Assembly (NCBI GenBank): GCA_012735145.1
Contig: JAAYIA010000012.1
Span: forward strand, 1 to 34,899
From: Clostridiales bacterium
GTDB taxonomy: Bacteria; Bacillota; Clostridia; Peptostreptococcales; Anaerovoracaceae
Direction: 5' to 3'
Length of the DNA: 34,899 bases
In this document: positions 19,562 to 29,823 of the stretch, piece by piece
How the letters are laid out: every line of letters starts with the position of its first letter
Numbering within the stretch: position 1 is the stretch's first letter
The notes under the pieces: model-generated
Database searches by the model: none
What the model was told of the DNA's origin: nothing
What the model saw: only the letters and a program-made list of their open reading frames with translations
Position numbers and translations under genes: made by a program

Positions 19562-20302
19562 TTATAAATTTTTTATCCTTGAACTGAGTGTTCCTTCCCT
19601 AAGCCTTTGTTCTGCCTCTGTAAGTCTCATATAATCCGGTGTAAGATTATTGTAACTGACTTCCTCTCCGGCTTTAACTTTTATTGCTGCAAGCATGGCT
19701 ATATTTTTTGCACTTTGATATCTAATATTTTCATCTGCAAGGATATAATTTCCCGGCTCTTTCTTCAATATCTCTTCGTAAGCATCTATTCCGTCACCTG
19801 TTAAGCATATCTTGTCTTTATATTCAGAAGATAATAACTTCGTCATTTCCTCTATCATGTATTGTCTGTCCTCATTCAGCTTTTTGAGAGGAAGTTTAGT
19901 TCCATTTTGCCATACTCCGGCATATATTTGATGCCTTCTGGCATTTATCATAGGAACTATCAACTCACATGATTTGTATCTCTCATCGCAGCTTATACCT
20001 GTGCTCATTGCTTCCAGCGAGGAAACTCCCACGCAAGGAATATTCAGCATTTGCCCAAGAGTTGCTGCCGTTGCAATTCCAATTCTTATTCCTGTGAAAG
20101 ATCCGGGACCGATAGATACTGCTACATGACTTAAGTCTTTTTTTGATTTACCGGCATTTGACAATGCCTTATCTGACAAATCAATAATCTCTCTTAGGTG
20201 GCTCATCTCATTTGTTGATTCTGCACAGAAATATTTTCCATCACTATCTATGACAGCTGTCGATGCATGTTTTCCCGTTGTTTCAATTGCCAGTATCAAC
20301 AT
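19562..20302 (-). CDS. tsaB: tRNA threonylcarbamoyladenosine biosynthesis protein TsaB
   Basis: LILAIETTGKHASTAVI, VSIGPGSFTGIRIGIATA. Confidence 0.97.
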   Translation of the reverse strand: MLILAIETTGKHASTAVIDSDGKYFCAESTNEMSHLREIIDLSDKALSNAGKSKKDLSHVAVSIGPGSFTGIRIGIATAATLGQMLNIPCVGVSSLEAMSTGISCDERYKSCELIVPMINARRHQIYAGVWQNGTKLPLKKLNEDRQYMIEEMTKLLSSEYKDKICLTGDGIDAYEEILKKEPGNYILADENIRYQSAKNIAMLAAIKVKAGEEVSYNNLTPDYMRLTEAEQRLREGTLSSRIKNL

Positions 20303-20314
20303 TTTATCTACCTT

Positions 20315-20752
20315 TTACCTGCGTTCTATAGTTACAATACGTTCAGATTCTTTGTCGCCATATTCAAGTTTAATTATAATAGCATCATCAGGAAGTACAT
20401 CTGCAACGATATCAGCCCATTCAATTATGCATACTCCATCGCCTTCGAGATATTCCTCTGCACCGATATCGAGGAGATCGTTTCCATCTCCAAGTTTATA
20501 CACATCATAATGATACAAAGGCAGTCTTCCGCTTCTGTATTCTTTGACTATAGTAAAAGTAGGGCTATTTATATTCTCAGTAACACCAAGGCCTTTGGCT
20601 ATATATCTCGTCAAAGCGGTCTTTCCTGTTCCCAAGTCTCCAAGAAGAGCAATGACATCGCCCGCCTCGATGTCTTTTGCAATCAAGAAGCCTAAAGCTC
20701 TTGTTTCTTCTTCGGATTTTATTCTGATAATTCTTTTTTTAAGCTTTTTCAA
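20315..20752 (-). CDS. tsaE: tRNA threonylcarbamoyladenosine biosynthesis ATPase TsaE
   Basis: LLGDLGTGKTALTRYIAKGLG, SPTFTIVKEY. Confidence 0.97.
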   Translation of the reverse strand: MKKLKKRIIRIKSEEETRALGFLIAKDIEAGDVIALLGDLGTGKTALTRYIAKGLGVTENINSPTFTIVKEYRSGRLPLYHYDVYKLGDGNDLLDIGAEEYLEGDGVCIIEWADIVADVLPDDAIIIKLEYGDKESERIVTIERR

Positions 20753-20811
20753 CTGTCCGTCCTAAAATTTTTATTATATGTAAAAACTTGATTAACCTAT
20801 AATATCCTCAG

Positions 20812-21378
20812 CTAAGCTTTCTTGTTTTCAGTAACAATATTCTTATGAAGGAATCCTGATATTCTTTTATATACTACAAATGTAATCAAAGAATTCACTC
20901 CCAATTTAATTAGATTGAACGGTAGAATAATTGTAGGTATCATTCCCCATACTACTTTTGTCGGAACGCCCATAAACAAAGGGGTTACAACAAGGTTCAT
21001 TCCACACATAACCACAGTCCCAATTATAATCGAGGCCAGCAGAGATTCCATGGCTCTTTTTTTTGTCTTACGTTTTCCATACATCGCACCTATCAAGAGC
21101 ACAACAATACCTGTTGCAATAAAGTGCATAAGGAAGCCATACAGTCCGTCTCCTCCGAGTATGAAGGCCTGTATAAAACACACGATAAACGTAACCAAAA
21201 TACCGGGAATCGGTCCAAAGGCAAATGCCGTGATATATATAGGAACGTCTGCCGGATCGTACACCAAAAACGGTGCCGGTGGAAAAGGTATTCTTACAAT
21301 GAGCAAAAGCACCACCGAAATGGCTGTCATCATTGCCAGCTTAGCTATCATAGCCGTACTGATTTTGTTTTGGTTCAT
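20812..21378 (-). CDS. ribU: ECF transporter S component, riboflavin type
   Basis: Multi-TM RibU-like protein (AKLAMMTAISVVLLLIVRIPFPPAPFLVYDPADVPIYI) downstream of an FMN riboswitch. Confidence 0.9.
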   Translation of the reverse strand: MNQNKISTAMIAKLAMMTAISVVLLLIVRIPFPPAPFLVYDPADVPIYITAFAFGPIPGILVTFIVCFIQAFILGGDGLYGFLMHFIATGIVVLLIGAMYGKRKTKKRAMESLLASIIIGTVVMCGMNLVVTPLFMGVPTKVVWGMIPTIILPFNLIKLGVNSLITFVVYKRISGFLHKNIVTENKKA

Positions 21379-21473
21379 AACATATTCCTCCTATTTTTAA
21401 ATTAGATGGAATCTGTCAGGCAAGAAGAATGACCCTGACAAATGTCAAGGCCATACATTACAAACTACGTAAT
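21379..21473 (-). promoter_or_regulatory. Expression platform with alternative hairpins
   Basis: Minus strand: ACATTAC-GTAGTTT-GTAATGT hairpin, then TTGACA-TT-TGTCA, whose TGTCAGG arm can instead pair with a downstream CCTGACA. Confidence 0.5.
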
Positions 21474-21602
21474 GTCTCGTTTCTTTCATCCGGACTATAC
21501 CGTCGGTACCGGAATCTCACCGGTTCAACCTTAGCTCGTGGACTACACTTTCGTGATTACCACCGGTGTGGACTTTCACCACGCCCTGAAACAGATATTC
21601 GT
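21474..21602 (-). promoter_or_regulatory. FMN riboswitch (RFN element)
   Basis: Minus strand: TCAGGGCGTGGTGAAAGTCCACACCGGTGGTAATCACG...GTCCACGAGC...GGTTGAACCGGTGAGATTCCGGTACCGACGGTATAGTCCGGATGAAAGAAACGA. Confidence 0.95.
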
Positions 21603-21603
21603 T

Positions 21604-23040
21604 TTATTCGCAACAGATGGTATATATTGCACGAGCGTAGATGCGGGCCATCTTATAAAAAGATTCTATGCTCATCCTCTCGTCCGCCTGATGCATTGTA
21701 TCCTCCTCGCCCGGGAACAGTGCCCCGAACGCTAGAGTATTGTCAATAAGCTTGGCATAAGTTCCTCCCGGTGAAACTTCAGGCTTAGTCTCTGTATCAC
21801 CTGTTTCATCGATGTATGCCTTAAGCATTTTTTCGACCATAGGATTGCTAAGACTAAGGAAAACAGGACTTTCGTGCATCTTCTTAACGATACCAATCTT
21901 AGTATCCCTGATTGTTTCCTCAATTCCACTGTAAACATCTTTGTCTGTATTGGATACAGGGTATCTGATATTGACAGTAATAGTCGCTATGTCCTCACTA
22001 ATATTAGCCATTCCAACGTTAAAAATCAATGGTCCGGAAGATTCATCGTAGAATTCGCATCCGATCTTCTCTCCGTTATAATTAAATCCGATATACTCAT
22101 TATATGCGTGGATGAAATCATTAAGCTCATCGCTTCCGAATTCAATCCTGCCGAGTATCTCCATCATTATACTTATGGCATTAAGTCCGAGATCCGGATG
22201 TGCTCCGTGTGCAGCAAGACCTTCAGCTGTTATAACCAAAGAAGATCCCTGTTTCTTGGATGTAACATTATAGCCCGTTTCATCACAGTAAGCGTCAATT
22301 ATATCTCTTATGTTAGAGTATTCCTCTTCTCTTCCGGAAACAACAGCCTTAGCAATTCTTGGAACGATATTTGGAGCTGTTCCTGATTCGAGCTTGGTAA
22401 GTCTCAATTCATCCTTACCTACCTTGCTGTTAAACTTCTGCGCCAAATCAAAGATAAGGATTCCCATTTCTCCGTTAACCAATGGGAAAGATCCGTCAGG
22501 GGTAAATCCCATTTCCGGCTGGCCCACTCTGTCAAGATAATAGTACATTCCGTCTTTTTCCGTTTCTTCATCAAGACCAAGAACCAGACGAATAGTTTTA
22601 TTAGGAACTATTCCTTCTTCTTTTATCGCCTTCATTGCGTACAAGCATGCAATAAGAGGTCCCTTGTCGTCGGCTACTCCTCTACCGTACACATAGCCAT
22701 CTTTCTCTATCATCGTAAATGGATCGTTTTTCCATCCCGTACCCTCAGGAACAACATCTACGTGAGCTGAAATGGCTAGAACTTCAGGCTCTTGGATTTC
22801 TTCAGAAGCTTTGAATTCAATATGTCCACCATAGTTGTCTATGTTGGCAACCTCAAATCCCATTTCTTCTCCCATTTGAAGAGTATACAAAAACGCTTCG
22901 TGTATATCCTTTCCAAAAGGCATTAGCTCGCCACCTTCTGTTTTTGACGGCTGTGACAGAACACTCTTCTTAGCAATTGATGCCGACAAAGACTTAAGCA
23001 TGTCTTCTTTATAAGAGTCTAGTCTATCTAAATAACTCAT
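21604..23040 (-). CDS. M20 family dipeptidase (PepV-like)
   Basis: SAHVDVVPEGTGW, GRGVADDKGP, EETEKDGM, C-terminal EDTMHQADE. Confidence 0.9.
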   Translation of the reverse strand: MSYLDRLDSYKEDMLKSLSASIAKKSVLSQPSKTEGGELMPFGKDIHEAFLYTLQMGEEMGFEVANIDNYGGHIEFKASEEIQEPEVLAISAHVDVVPEGTGWKNDPFTMIEKDGYVYGRGVADDKGPLIACLYAMKAIKEEGIVPNKTIRLVLGLDEETEKDGMYYYLDRVGQPEMGFTPDGSFPLVNGEMGILIFDLAQKFNSKVGKDELRLTKLESGTAPNIVPRIAKAVVSGREEEYSNIRDIIDAYCDETGYNVTSKKQGSSLVITAEGLAAHGAHPDLGLNAISIMMEILGRIEFGSDELNDFIHAYNEYIGFNYNGEKIGCEFYDESSGPLIFNVGMANISEDIATITVNIRYPVSNTDKDVYSGIEETIRDTKIGIVKKMHESPVFLSLSNPMVEKMLKAYIDETGDTETKPEVSPGGTYAKLIDNTLAFGALFPGEEDTMHQADERMSIESFYKMARIYARAIYTICCE

Positions 23041-23042
23041 TC

Positions 23043-24314
23043 TTATTCCCCTTCCGCTTCTTTAAGTTTTTCAATATCGCTTGCTTTTTCAGCTTTTTTT
23101 GTAATATATTCGGAAACTATCTTCCCATTCTTCAAGGTTGATAAATTCACTGGCTTTATCATATTGCCCCTATTATCGAAAGTGAACTCACCCGTAACGC
23201 ATTTTATACTATCAAAAGCATAAAGAGCGTTTCTGACATCTTTTCCCTCTATAGAACCTGCATTGTGAATTGCATTTATAAGAAGTAAGTATGCATCATA
23301 TCCAAGAGCAGCATGGTCGGTAGGAATATCTTCATTACCGTATTTGTTAGCATACTCGATTTGGAATTTTATTGTCTCTTCCGTCAGCCTATCTGTTGCC
23401 TCATTTTGACTCGAAAGAACCGATACATAAGGGAAAACTATCTTAATATTAGGATGCTTTTTCATCATTTTTACGAAATCATCCTTTCCCCAGTCTCGCG
23501 TTCCAAGAAATACGACATTTGTCATATTATTTTTTTCCACCATGGTAAACAGTTTGTCCATAGTTCCGGTGCTAAGAGGCGTATAGCAAACATTGGCATT
23601 TTCTTTTTTTATCGTCTTAAATGCTTTTTCAAGACCCTCATCCGTATCATTGATTTCTTCATTTGCACAAATAGCGGCAATTTTCTTGCCGGCAAGCTGT
23701 TTAATCTTATCTTCAAAGCCTTCTACAGCTGCCGTGGCAGTAGTATCGTTCTTACGTTGAATCACGGCAATTTTATTTGACCCCAGTTCTTCGTAGGCAT
23801 ATTCAGCAACACCTGCCCCTATTTGAGATCCGGTAAGGCAAGCACGAAAATAGTAACTACTGTTCTCCGTAATTAAAGGATTCATTGCCGATGGAGTAAT
23901 AGCAGGAATTCCTGCCTTCTCAATATACTCAGATGCTACCAATGATGTAGCCTCTCCTGCACTTCCAATTATTGCAACCGGCTTGGCTTCAATAAGGCTT
24001 TGTACGGCTGTTTCGGAAGCAGAAACACTTGACTGTGTATCAACCTTGAGGAGCTTCACTTTATAGCCGTTAACATTGTTGTATATGCTATTGGCAAGTT
24101 CAATTCCCTTTATTTCTTGATTTCCACTCTCCGCATCTCTCCCCGTTATAGGCTCAAGAACTCCTATTGTAATAACAGGATCTTCAATATCTGCATCTTT
24201 ATCTATAAATATTTTTTTAAAGTTATTAAATGTTGAACAACCTGAAACAGTAACCATCATGGCCACTAACAACATAACAACTATAAGCTTCTTCGTTAAA
24301 TTACCACTCCTCAA
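23043..24314 (-). CDS. ABC transporter substrate-binding lipoprotein (branched-chain amino-acid type)
   Basis: Lipobox VSGCS; periplasmic-binding type I fold (TIGVLEPITGRDAESGNQEIKGIELA). Confidence 0.9.
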   Translation of the reverse strand: MRSGNLTKKLIVVMLLVAMMVTVSGCSTFNNFKKIFIDKDADIEDPVITIGVLEPITGRDAESGNQEIKGIELANSIYNNVNGYKVKLLKVDTQSSVSASETAVQSLIEAKPVAIIGSAGEATSLVASEYIEKAGIPAITPSAMNPLITENSSYYFRACLTGSQIGAGVAEYAYEELGSNKIAVIQRKNDTTATAAVEGFEDKIKQLAGKKIAAICANEEINDTDEGLEKAFKTIKKENANVCYTPLSTGTMDKLFTMVEKNNMTNVVFLGTRDWGKDDFVKMMKKHPNIKIVFPYVSVLSSQNEATDRLTEETIKFQIEYANKYGNEDIPTDHAALGYDAYLLLINAIHNAGSIEGKDVRNALYAFDSIKCVTGEFTFDNRGNMIKPVNLSTLKNGKIVSEYITKKAEKASDIEKLKEAEGE

Positions 24315-25263
24315 TGCTAAGGACCTCTTTCATATGTTTTTTGGTTTCGATATGGTTAATTTCCTTCCTTACATGTGAACAACCTTTCATCCCCTTAGTA
24401 TACCATACCACGAATTTCCTAAACTCTTTGACTGCAATTTTTTCACCTTTGAGTTTGCATAACATATCAAGGTGATTTGTCATCATTGAAATTTTTTCTT
24501 CTTTGGTGGGCTGTGGCAGAGGATTGTCTCCCCTGTACGCGGCTATAAGTTCCCTAAATATCCAAGGGTTCCCCATAGCTCCTCTTGCAACCATAACCGC
24601 ATCACAGCCTGTCTCATCAAGAATTTTAATTCCATCTTGAAAAGAGAACACATCTCCGTTACCTATTACGGGTATAGAAACAGCAGATTTTACATCGGTT
24701 ATTATATCCCAATCTGCCTTGCCGCTATAGTACTGATCTCTGGTTCTTCCATGAACGGTTATCGCCTTTGCTCCTGCCTCTTCTATTGCTAAAGCATTCT
24801 CAACAGCATTGACGTTTCGATTATCAAAGCCTTTTCTAATCTTGACGGTTACAGGTTTTGAAGAGTTCTCAACAACGGCTTTGGTTACTTCATATACCAA
24901 TTTAGTATTGCTAAGAAGAGCTGATCCATCCCCGTTTTTGACTACTTTTGGTACAGGACAGCCCATATTGATATCGATGACAGCATTCGTCAAGCTATCA
25001 AGTTTTCTTGCAGCATATGCCATAATCTCCGGTTCACTTCCGAATATCTGTATCGCTGTCGGTTTTGCACCCTCGGGTATGTAAGCCAGCTTGATGGTCT
25101 TCTTATCTCCATAATAAATACCCTTCGCACTTATCATCTCCGTGCATGTCATCGCTGCCCCTTGCTGCTCACACAGGGTTCTCATGACTGCATCAGTAAT
25201 CCCTGCCAAAGGTGCAAGTACGAATGGGTTTTCCAATTCCACACTTCCTATTTTGAACATCAA
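24301..25263 (-). CDS. dusB: tRNA dihydrouridine synthase
   Basis: PLAGITDAVMR, DINMGCPVPKVVKNGDGSALL, VHGRTRDQYYSGKADW. Confidence 0.95.
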   Translation of the reverse strand: MMFKIGSVELENPFVLAPLAGITDAVMRTLCEQQGAAMTCTEMISAKGIYYGDKKTIKLAYIPEGAKPTAIQIFGSEPEIMAYAARKLDSLTNAVIDINMGCPVPKVVKNGDGSALLSNTKLVYEVTKAVVENSSKPVTVKIRKGFDNRNVNAVENALAIEEAGAKAITVHGRTRDQYYSGKADWDIITDVKSAVSIPVIGNGDVFSFQDGIKILDETGCDAVMVARGAMGNPWIFRELIAAYRGDNPLPQPTKEEKISMMTNHLDMLCKLKGEKIAVKEFRKFVVWYTKGMKGCSHVRKEINHIETKKHMKEVLSIEEW

Positions 25264-26075
25264 TCCTGTAAAACTCTTTTCTTGTTGAGTCCCTTATTCT
25301 TTTCGTAAATAATTCGAAGACCGTCAAGGGTAAGTCTCCTGTCTATAATATCTATACAGTTGACCCCGCTTTCAATCATTGTGGCCATTCCACCTGTTGC
25401 AATAACTTTAATATCTTCGGGCTTACAATTAAGTTCCTTCGACATTTCCTTCTTCATTCCTGAGACCATACGCTCTGTAAACCCCATGTGGCCATATATG
25501 AGACCGGACTGCATCCCTTCATTTGTATTCTTGCAAATATATTTCCCCGGAATTTCAAGATCTACATTAGGTAATTTCGCTGTATGTTCAAATAAAGCTG
25601 CCGCCGATGTCTTGAGTCCCGGTGCAATCGCTCCGCCCAAGAAACTTCCATCTGCCGATATACAGCAAAAAGTTGTTGCTGTTCCAAAATCAATAACAAT
25701 CAGATTGTCTTTGTATTTTGTAAAAGCAGCTACTGAATTTGCAATACGATCTGATCCTACTTGGCGAGGATCATCATATTTGATCTTAAGACCGGTTTTT
25801 ATACCCGTTTCAACAACAATAGGGTTTATATCAAAGAATTTTAGACACATATGCTCCATAGTAAAAAGCAAAGAAGGAACTACCGATGACACTATGACCT
25901 CTTCGACATCTTTAGGATCAATCCCATCGTGTCTAAACATTGAGTCTATCAAGACCCCATACTCATCAGCAGATCTTTTATCGTCTGTTGCCATTCTCCA
26001 GCTGTCTATCATGTCCTGACCTTTGAATACACCAAAAACGATATTTGTATTTCCGACATCGATTGCTAGAAGCAT
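25260..26075 (-). CDS. coaX: Type III pantothenate kinase
   Basis: LLAIDVGNTNIVFGVF, VGSDRIANSVAA, IDFGTATTFC. Confidence 0.97.
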   Translation of the reverse strand: MLLAIDVGNTNIVFGVFKGQDMIDSWRMATDDKRSADEYGVLIDSMFRHDGIDPKDVEEVIVSSVVPSLLFTMEHMCLKFFDINPIVVETGIKTGLKIKYDDPRQVGSDRIANSVAAFTKYKDNLIVIDFGTATTFCCISADGSFLGGAIAPGLKTSAAALFEHTAKLPNVDLEIPGKYICKNTNEGMQSGLIYGHMGFTERMVSGMKKEMSKELNCKPEDIKVIATGGMATMIESGVNCIDIIDRRLTLDGLRIIYEKNKGLNKKRVLQD

Positions 26076-26076
26076 A

Positions 26077-27648
26077 TTACATCTCCTCCAATCTCTTAAT
26101 CGCCAGAGCCATAGTTAACCCCGGAATTATTCTATTTGCAGTCATCTCTGCGCCCAAAATTTCATTGGCTTTCTTGAGTCGGTACTGAACTGTATTATTG
26201 TGTATTTCCATAAATTTTGCTGTCTTATTGCTATTCATGCCTGCATCAAGAATAAAGGTTCCAAGGGTATCAAGAAGGAGTTTCCCTTTGCTTGGTGAAA
26301 TTTCTCTTTCGAAAGGTTCCAGCAAATCCAAGTAGAGTTTTTTGAGTGCGGGAGCATCTGAATTAAGATACACGCAATCGCATACCATAGACATCTCATA
26401 CTTTGAGAAAACCCTCTTATATGGAAAAACTGCTTCTATATATTTTCTTGTTTTATTAATGAGTCTAAATCCGTCTACCGCTGCTTCTACAGTTTCAATT
26501 CCGGTAACATGAAATAGTCTTGCGTTTTTTCGTCCGCTTTTCAGTTTATCATACATATCAAGACACGCATTCTTGATGTGTACTGCTTTTTCTCTGTCTC
26601 CGGAATCAAATATCATCCCAAATACTTTTTCTCCTTCTACAGATGTAAGCATTTCAAATTCGTATTCTTTGCTGTATTCAGCAAGACTTGCGAGAACTTC
26701 GTCAGAATCAAGATATCTTGTCATGAATACGCTTGTGAATTTCATTCCTTTTAAGGCCGCCTCGTCAAGGAGTGTATGACAAAATGAAAGATCTCCTCGG
26801 ATAGCTGACTTTATAAATTCGGCTTTCGAGTCTCTTTTCGGTGTATACTTCCACATGCCTATAGCAATCCCTATTGCATCAGCAAGCTTCTCCATTTCGA
26901 CGGCTGAATACCTATCATCATTATCAACGATAACGAGTATGTACTTCTGATCTCCGATATCTAAATATCCCCAATACGATACGATTCCATTAATAGGAAC
27001 CTTAGTAAATTTATTGGTATGAAAAGAATTTTCTTTTCTTACTACTTGCACGGCATCCTCAACGGTTACCATCTGTCTTGTTTCGACGGTAAGAATCGGA
27101 TTAAACTCCTCTGTCATCAGAACAATCTGATAACCATTATATATAGCCGCTTCCTTAAGTGCGTTCGGAAAAGATTTGTGCTTTTCGAAGTTTAGCAAAT
27201 GATATATGGTGTTATTTACAATATTATCGCTAAAATTATATCCGTATAAAATCTTATCCGATACCTGCTCTATCAGCATTGCATATGTAATATTCGCAGC
27301 ATTATTGATTGTTATTATGATAAGGCCCTCTGCCTCAGCAGCATCAATAATTTTCGGATCTACAGACCTAACCCCATTCTCGTTAAGATAGATAACTAAA
27401 GCACTTATCTCCTTGTGCGCAAGTCCTCTTACAATCGATATCTGCTTATCCACATCATCTTTGACCAACCAAAAATGGGTTATTACCATCTGATCTTTGA
27501 TACCGTTACGTTCAACACCTTTATCCGCATCCGGCTCATCAAGTACAGAAATTGTTTTAACTCTCCTATTCAGCTTTTTCTTGCATGATAGAACCGAGCT
27601 GTCCTTAAAAGCCTTCAAATTTAAGCAATCATTTACTGTAATCTTCAT
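26077..27648 (-). CDS. PucR-type transcriptional regulator
   Basis: PucR-like N-terminal domain and C-terminal helix-turn-helix (MEIHNNTVQYRLKKANEIL). Confidence 0.85.
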   Translation of the reverse strand: MKITVNDCLNLKAFKDSSVLSCKKKLNRRVKTISVLDEPDADKGVERNGIKDQMVITHFWLVKDDVDKQISIVRGLAHKEISALVIYLNENGVRSVDPKIIDAAEAEGLIIITINNAANITYAMLIEQVSDKILYGYNFSDNIVNNTIYHLLNFEKHKSFPNALKEAAIYNGYQIVLMTEEFNPILTVETRQMVTVEDAVQVVRKENSFHTNKFTKVPINGIVSYWGYLDIGDQKYILVIVDNDDRYSAVEMEKLADAIGIAIGMWKYTPKRDSKAEFIKSAIRGDLSFCHTLLDEAALKGMKFTSVFMTRYLDSDEVLASLAEYSKEYEFEMLTSVEGEKVFGMIFDSGDREKAVHIKNACLDMYDKLKSGRKNARLFHVTGIETVEAAVDGFRLINKTRKYIEAVFPYKRVFSKYEMSMVCDCVYLNSDAPALKKLYLDLLEPFEREISPSKGKLLLDTLGTFILDAGMNSNKTAKFMEIHNNTVQYRLKKANEILGAEMTANRIIPGLTMALAIKRLEEM

Positions 27649-27666
27649 TGGATTATCGCTTTCTGA

Positions 27667-29751
27667 TTATTTATCTTCTTTGTCTGATTTTTTTCGATCG
27701 CCATTATCTTTCTTGGTTGCACGTTTGTATTCTTTGTAGGCAAATCTATCTTCGGAAGAATCTGATCCGTCTCCATCTTTTCCGTTCCCATCCTGAAGTC
27801 TGTTTTGGAGTTCTTGCATACGTTCTTCAGCTTCTTTGCGTGCCTCCAGCTCGTTTTTGAAACTTTCTTCAGCTTCCTTGCGATTCTTCTTTTCAATTTT
27901 CTTTCTGTCTTCGGCAACTTCTTTCTCAAGCTCCTCAGGTGTAATCTCTCCTGTAAACAGTCTCTCAAACTGATCACCGTCGATTGTCTCTACAAGAAGC
28001 AATGACTGGGCAACCCTTTCGAATGCCTCGTCGTTATCTTGAAGTATTGTCTTGGTTTCTGCATAACATTCTTCAAGGATTTTTCTGACTTCATGATCGA
28101 CCTCAGCAGCGAGCTCTTCAGAGAAGTTCTGTCTTGTTGAAAAGTCTCTGCCCAGGAAAACTTCATCACTTGAGCTGAACGATACCGGCCCAAGTTTCTT
28201 ACTGAATCCATACTTCGTGACCATCTGTCTTGCAATTTCAGTTGCTCTTTCGAGGTCATTACTTGCACCGGTTGAGATATCATCGAGTTTAAGTTCTTCT
28301 GCGACACGTCCTCCAAACAGATGTTTTATATTATTGATCATCCTTCCCTTTGTTTCAAAGAATCTGTCTTCTTCAGGCAGCCACATTGTGAATCCACCTG
28401 CCATTCCCCTCGGGATAATTGTAATCTGGTGTACAGGATCAGAGTCCGGTGTTGCTCTCATAACAATGGCATGACCCGCTTCATGATAAGCAGTAAGAAT
28501 TCTTTCTTTATCAGATATAAATCTTGATTTCTTCTGAGGGCCAGCCATTACCTTTGTGGTCGCTTCTTCAATCTCTTCCATTCTGATTTTTGTTCCGTTA
28601 CGTCTTGCAGTAAGTAGAGCCGCCTCATTTATAAGGTTCTCTATATCTGCAGGAGAAAATCCCGGTGTTCTTTTTGCAAGAACTTCCAACGAAATATCTT
28701 TTTCAAGAGGTTTATTCTTTGTGTAAAGTTCAAAAATTTCCTCTCTTGCTCTAACATCAGGCATACCGATAACTACCTGCCTATCAAATCTACCCGGTCT
28801 GAGAAGCGCAGGATCCAAAACATCAGGTCTGTTTGTCGCAGCCAGGATAATAATACCCAGATTGCCTCCGAATCCGTCCATCTCAACAAGAAGTTGGTTC
28901 AACGTCTGTTCTCTTTCGTCGTTTCCTCCGCCCAGTCCTGCTCCTCTTCTTCTGCCCACAGCATCAATCTCATCTATAAAAACAATGCACGGAGCATTTT
29001 TCTTCGCTTCACTGAATAAATCTCTTACTCTGGATGCTCCAACACCTACAAACATCTCTACAAAGTCGGAACCGGATATTGTAAAGAAAGGGACCCCTGC
29101 TTCTCCTGCAGTGGCTCTTGAGATATATGTTTTTCCTGTTCCCGGCTGTCCAACGAGTAAAACCCCCTTTGGTATCCTTGCTCCAAGCTTGACGTATTTT
29201 GATGGGCTTTTGAGGAAATCGACTATTTCGGAAAGTTCCTGTTTTTCTTCCTCAAGACCGGCAACATCCTTAAAAGTAAGGGATTTGCTGCTGCCCTTGT
29301 ACAGTCTTGCCTTGTTCTTACCAAACTGAAATGCCTGCTTATTTCCTCCTTGACTGAGCATAAAATACAACAAAAATATCATTCCACCAAGCATAAGTAC
29401 TGTTGGTAAAATGTTGAGAAGGCTGTATTCGCTCTTAGGTGGATCACTGACCAATGCTACCTTACCCTTATCAAGCATAGGGTATATATATTTCTCTTCT
29501 AGCCAGTTAATTTCAAGTGCAGATGGGGCATACGCAATGTCAACATCATCATTACTCTTCTTACCGGTCAGCTGCCGATCTGTAATGTTTACTTCTTTGT
29601 ATTCTCCCTTTTGCAACTGTGATGCAAACTGAGAGAATTGGATTTCTTTAGTTCCTCCCTGTCCTCCTGCATTACGAAATAACCAGGAAAGACTAAGAAC
29701 CATCATAAATATCAGTAAATAAACTCCAATACTTCGTCCGAAATTCTTCAA
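27667..29751 (-). CDS. ftsH: ATP-dependent zinc metalloprotease FtsH
   Basis: Two TMs, AAA+ domain, [19 protein letters not shown] zinc site. Confidence 0.97.
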   Translation of the reverse strand: MKNFGRSIGVYLLIFMMVLSLSWLFRNAGGQGGTKEIQFSQFASQLQKGEYKEVNITDRQLTGKKSNDDVDIAYAPSALEINWLEEKYIYPMLDKGKVALVSDPPKSEYSLLNILPTVLMLGGMIFLLYFMLSQGGNKQAFQFGKNKARLYKGSSKSLTFKDVAGLEEEKQELSEIVDFLKSPSKYVKLGARIPKGVLLVGQPGTGKTYISRATAGEAGVPFFTISGSDFVEMFVGVGASRVRDLFSEAKKNAPCIVFIDEIDAVGRRRGAGLGGGNDEREQTLNQLLVEMDGFGGNLGIIILAATNRPDVLDPALLRPGRFDRQVVIGMPDVRAREEIFELYTKNKPLEKDISLEVLAKRTPGFSPADIENLINEAALLTARRNGTKIRMEEIEEATTKVMAGPQKKSRFISDKERILTAYHEAGHAIVMRATPDSDPVHQITIIPRGMAGGFTMWLPEEDRFFETKGRMINNIKHLFGGRVAEELKLDDISTGASNDLERATEIARQMVTKYGFSKKLGPVSFSSSDEVFLGRDFSTRQNFSEELAAEVDHEVRKILEECYAETKTILQDNDEAFERVAQSLLLVETIDGDQFERLFTGEITPEELEKEVAEDRKKIEKKNRKEAEESFKNELEARKEAEERMQELQNRLQDGNGKDGDGSDSSEDRFAYKEYKRATKKDNGDRKKSDKEDK

Positions 29752-29823
29752 TTTTAATTTCCCTTCTATTTTTATTTTATATAATTGTTTTTGCTATTTT
29801 TTGTGTCCTAAGCACAAATATTA

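Noticed and set aside
25360-26019. 219-aa plus-strand ORF opposite coaX
   Set aside because: Antisense to a clearly conserved pantothenate kinase; no RBS or domain signature.
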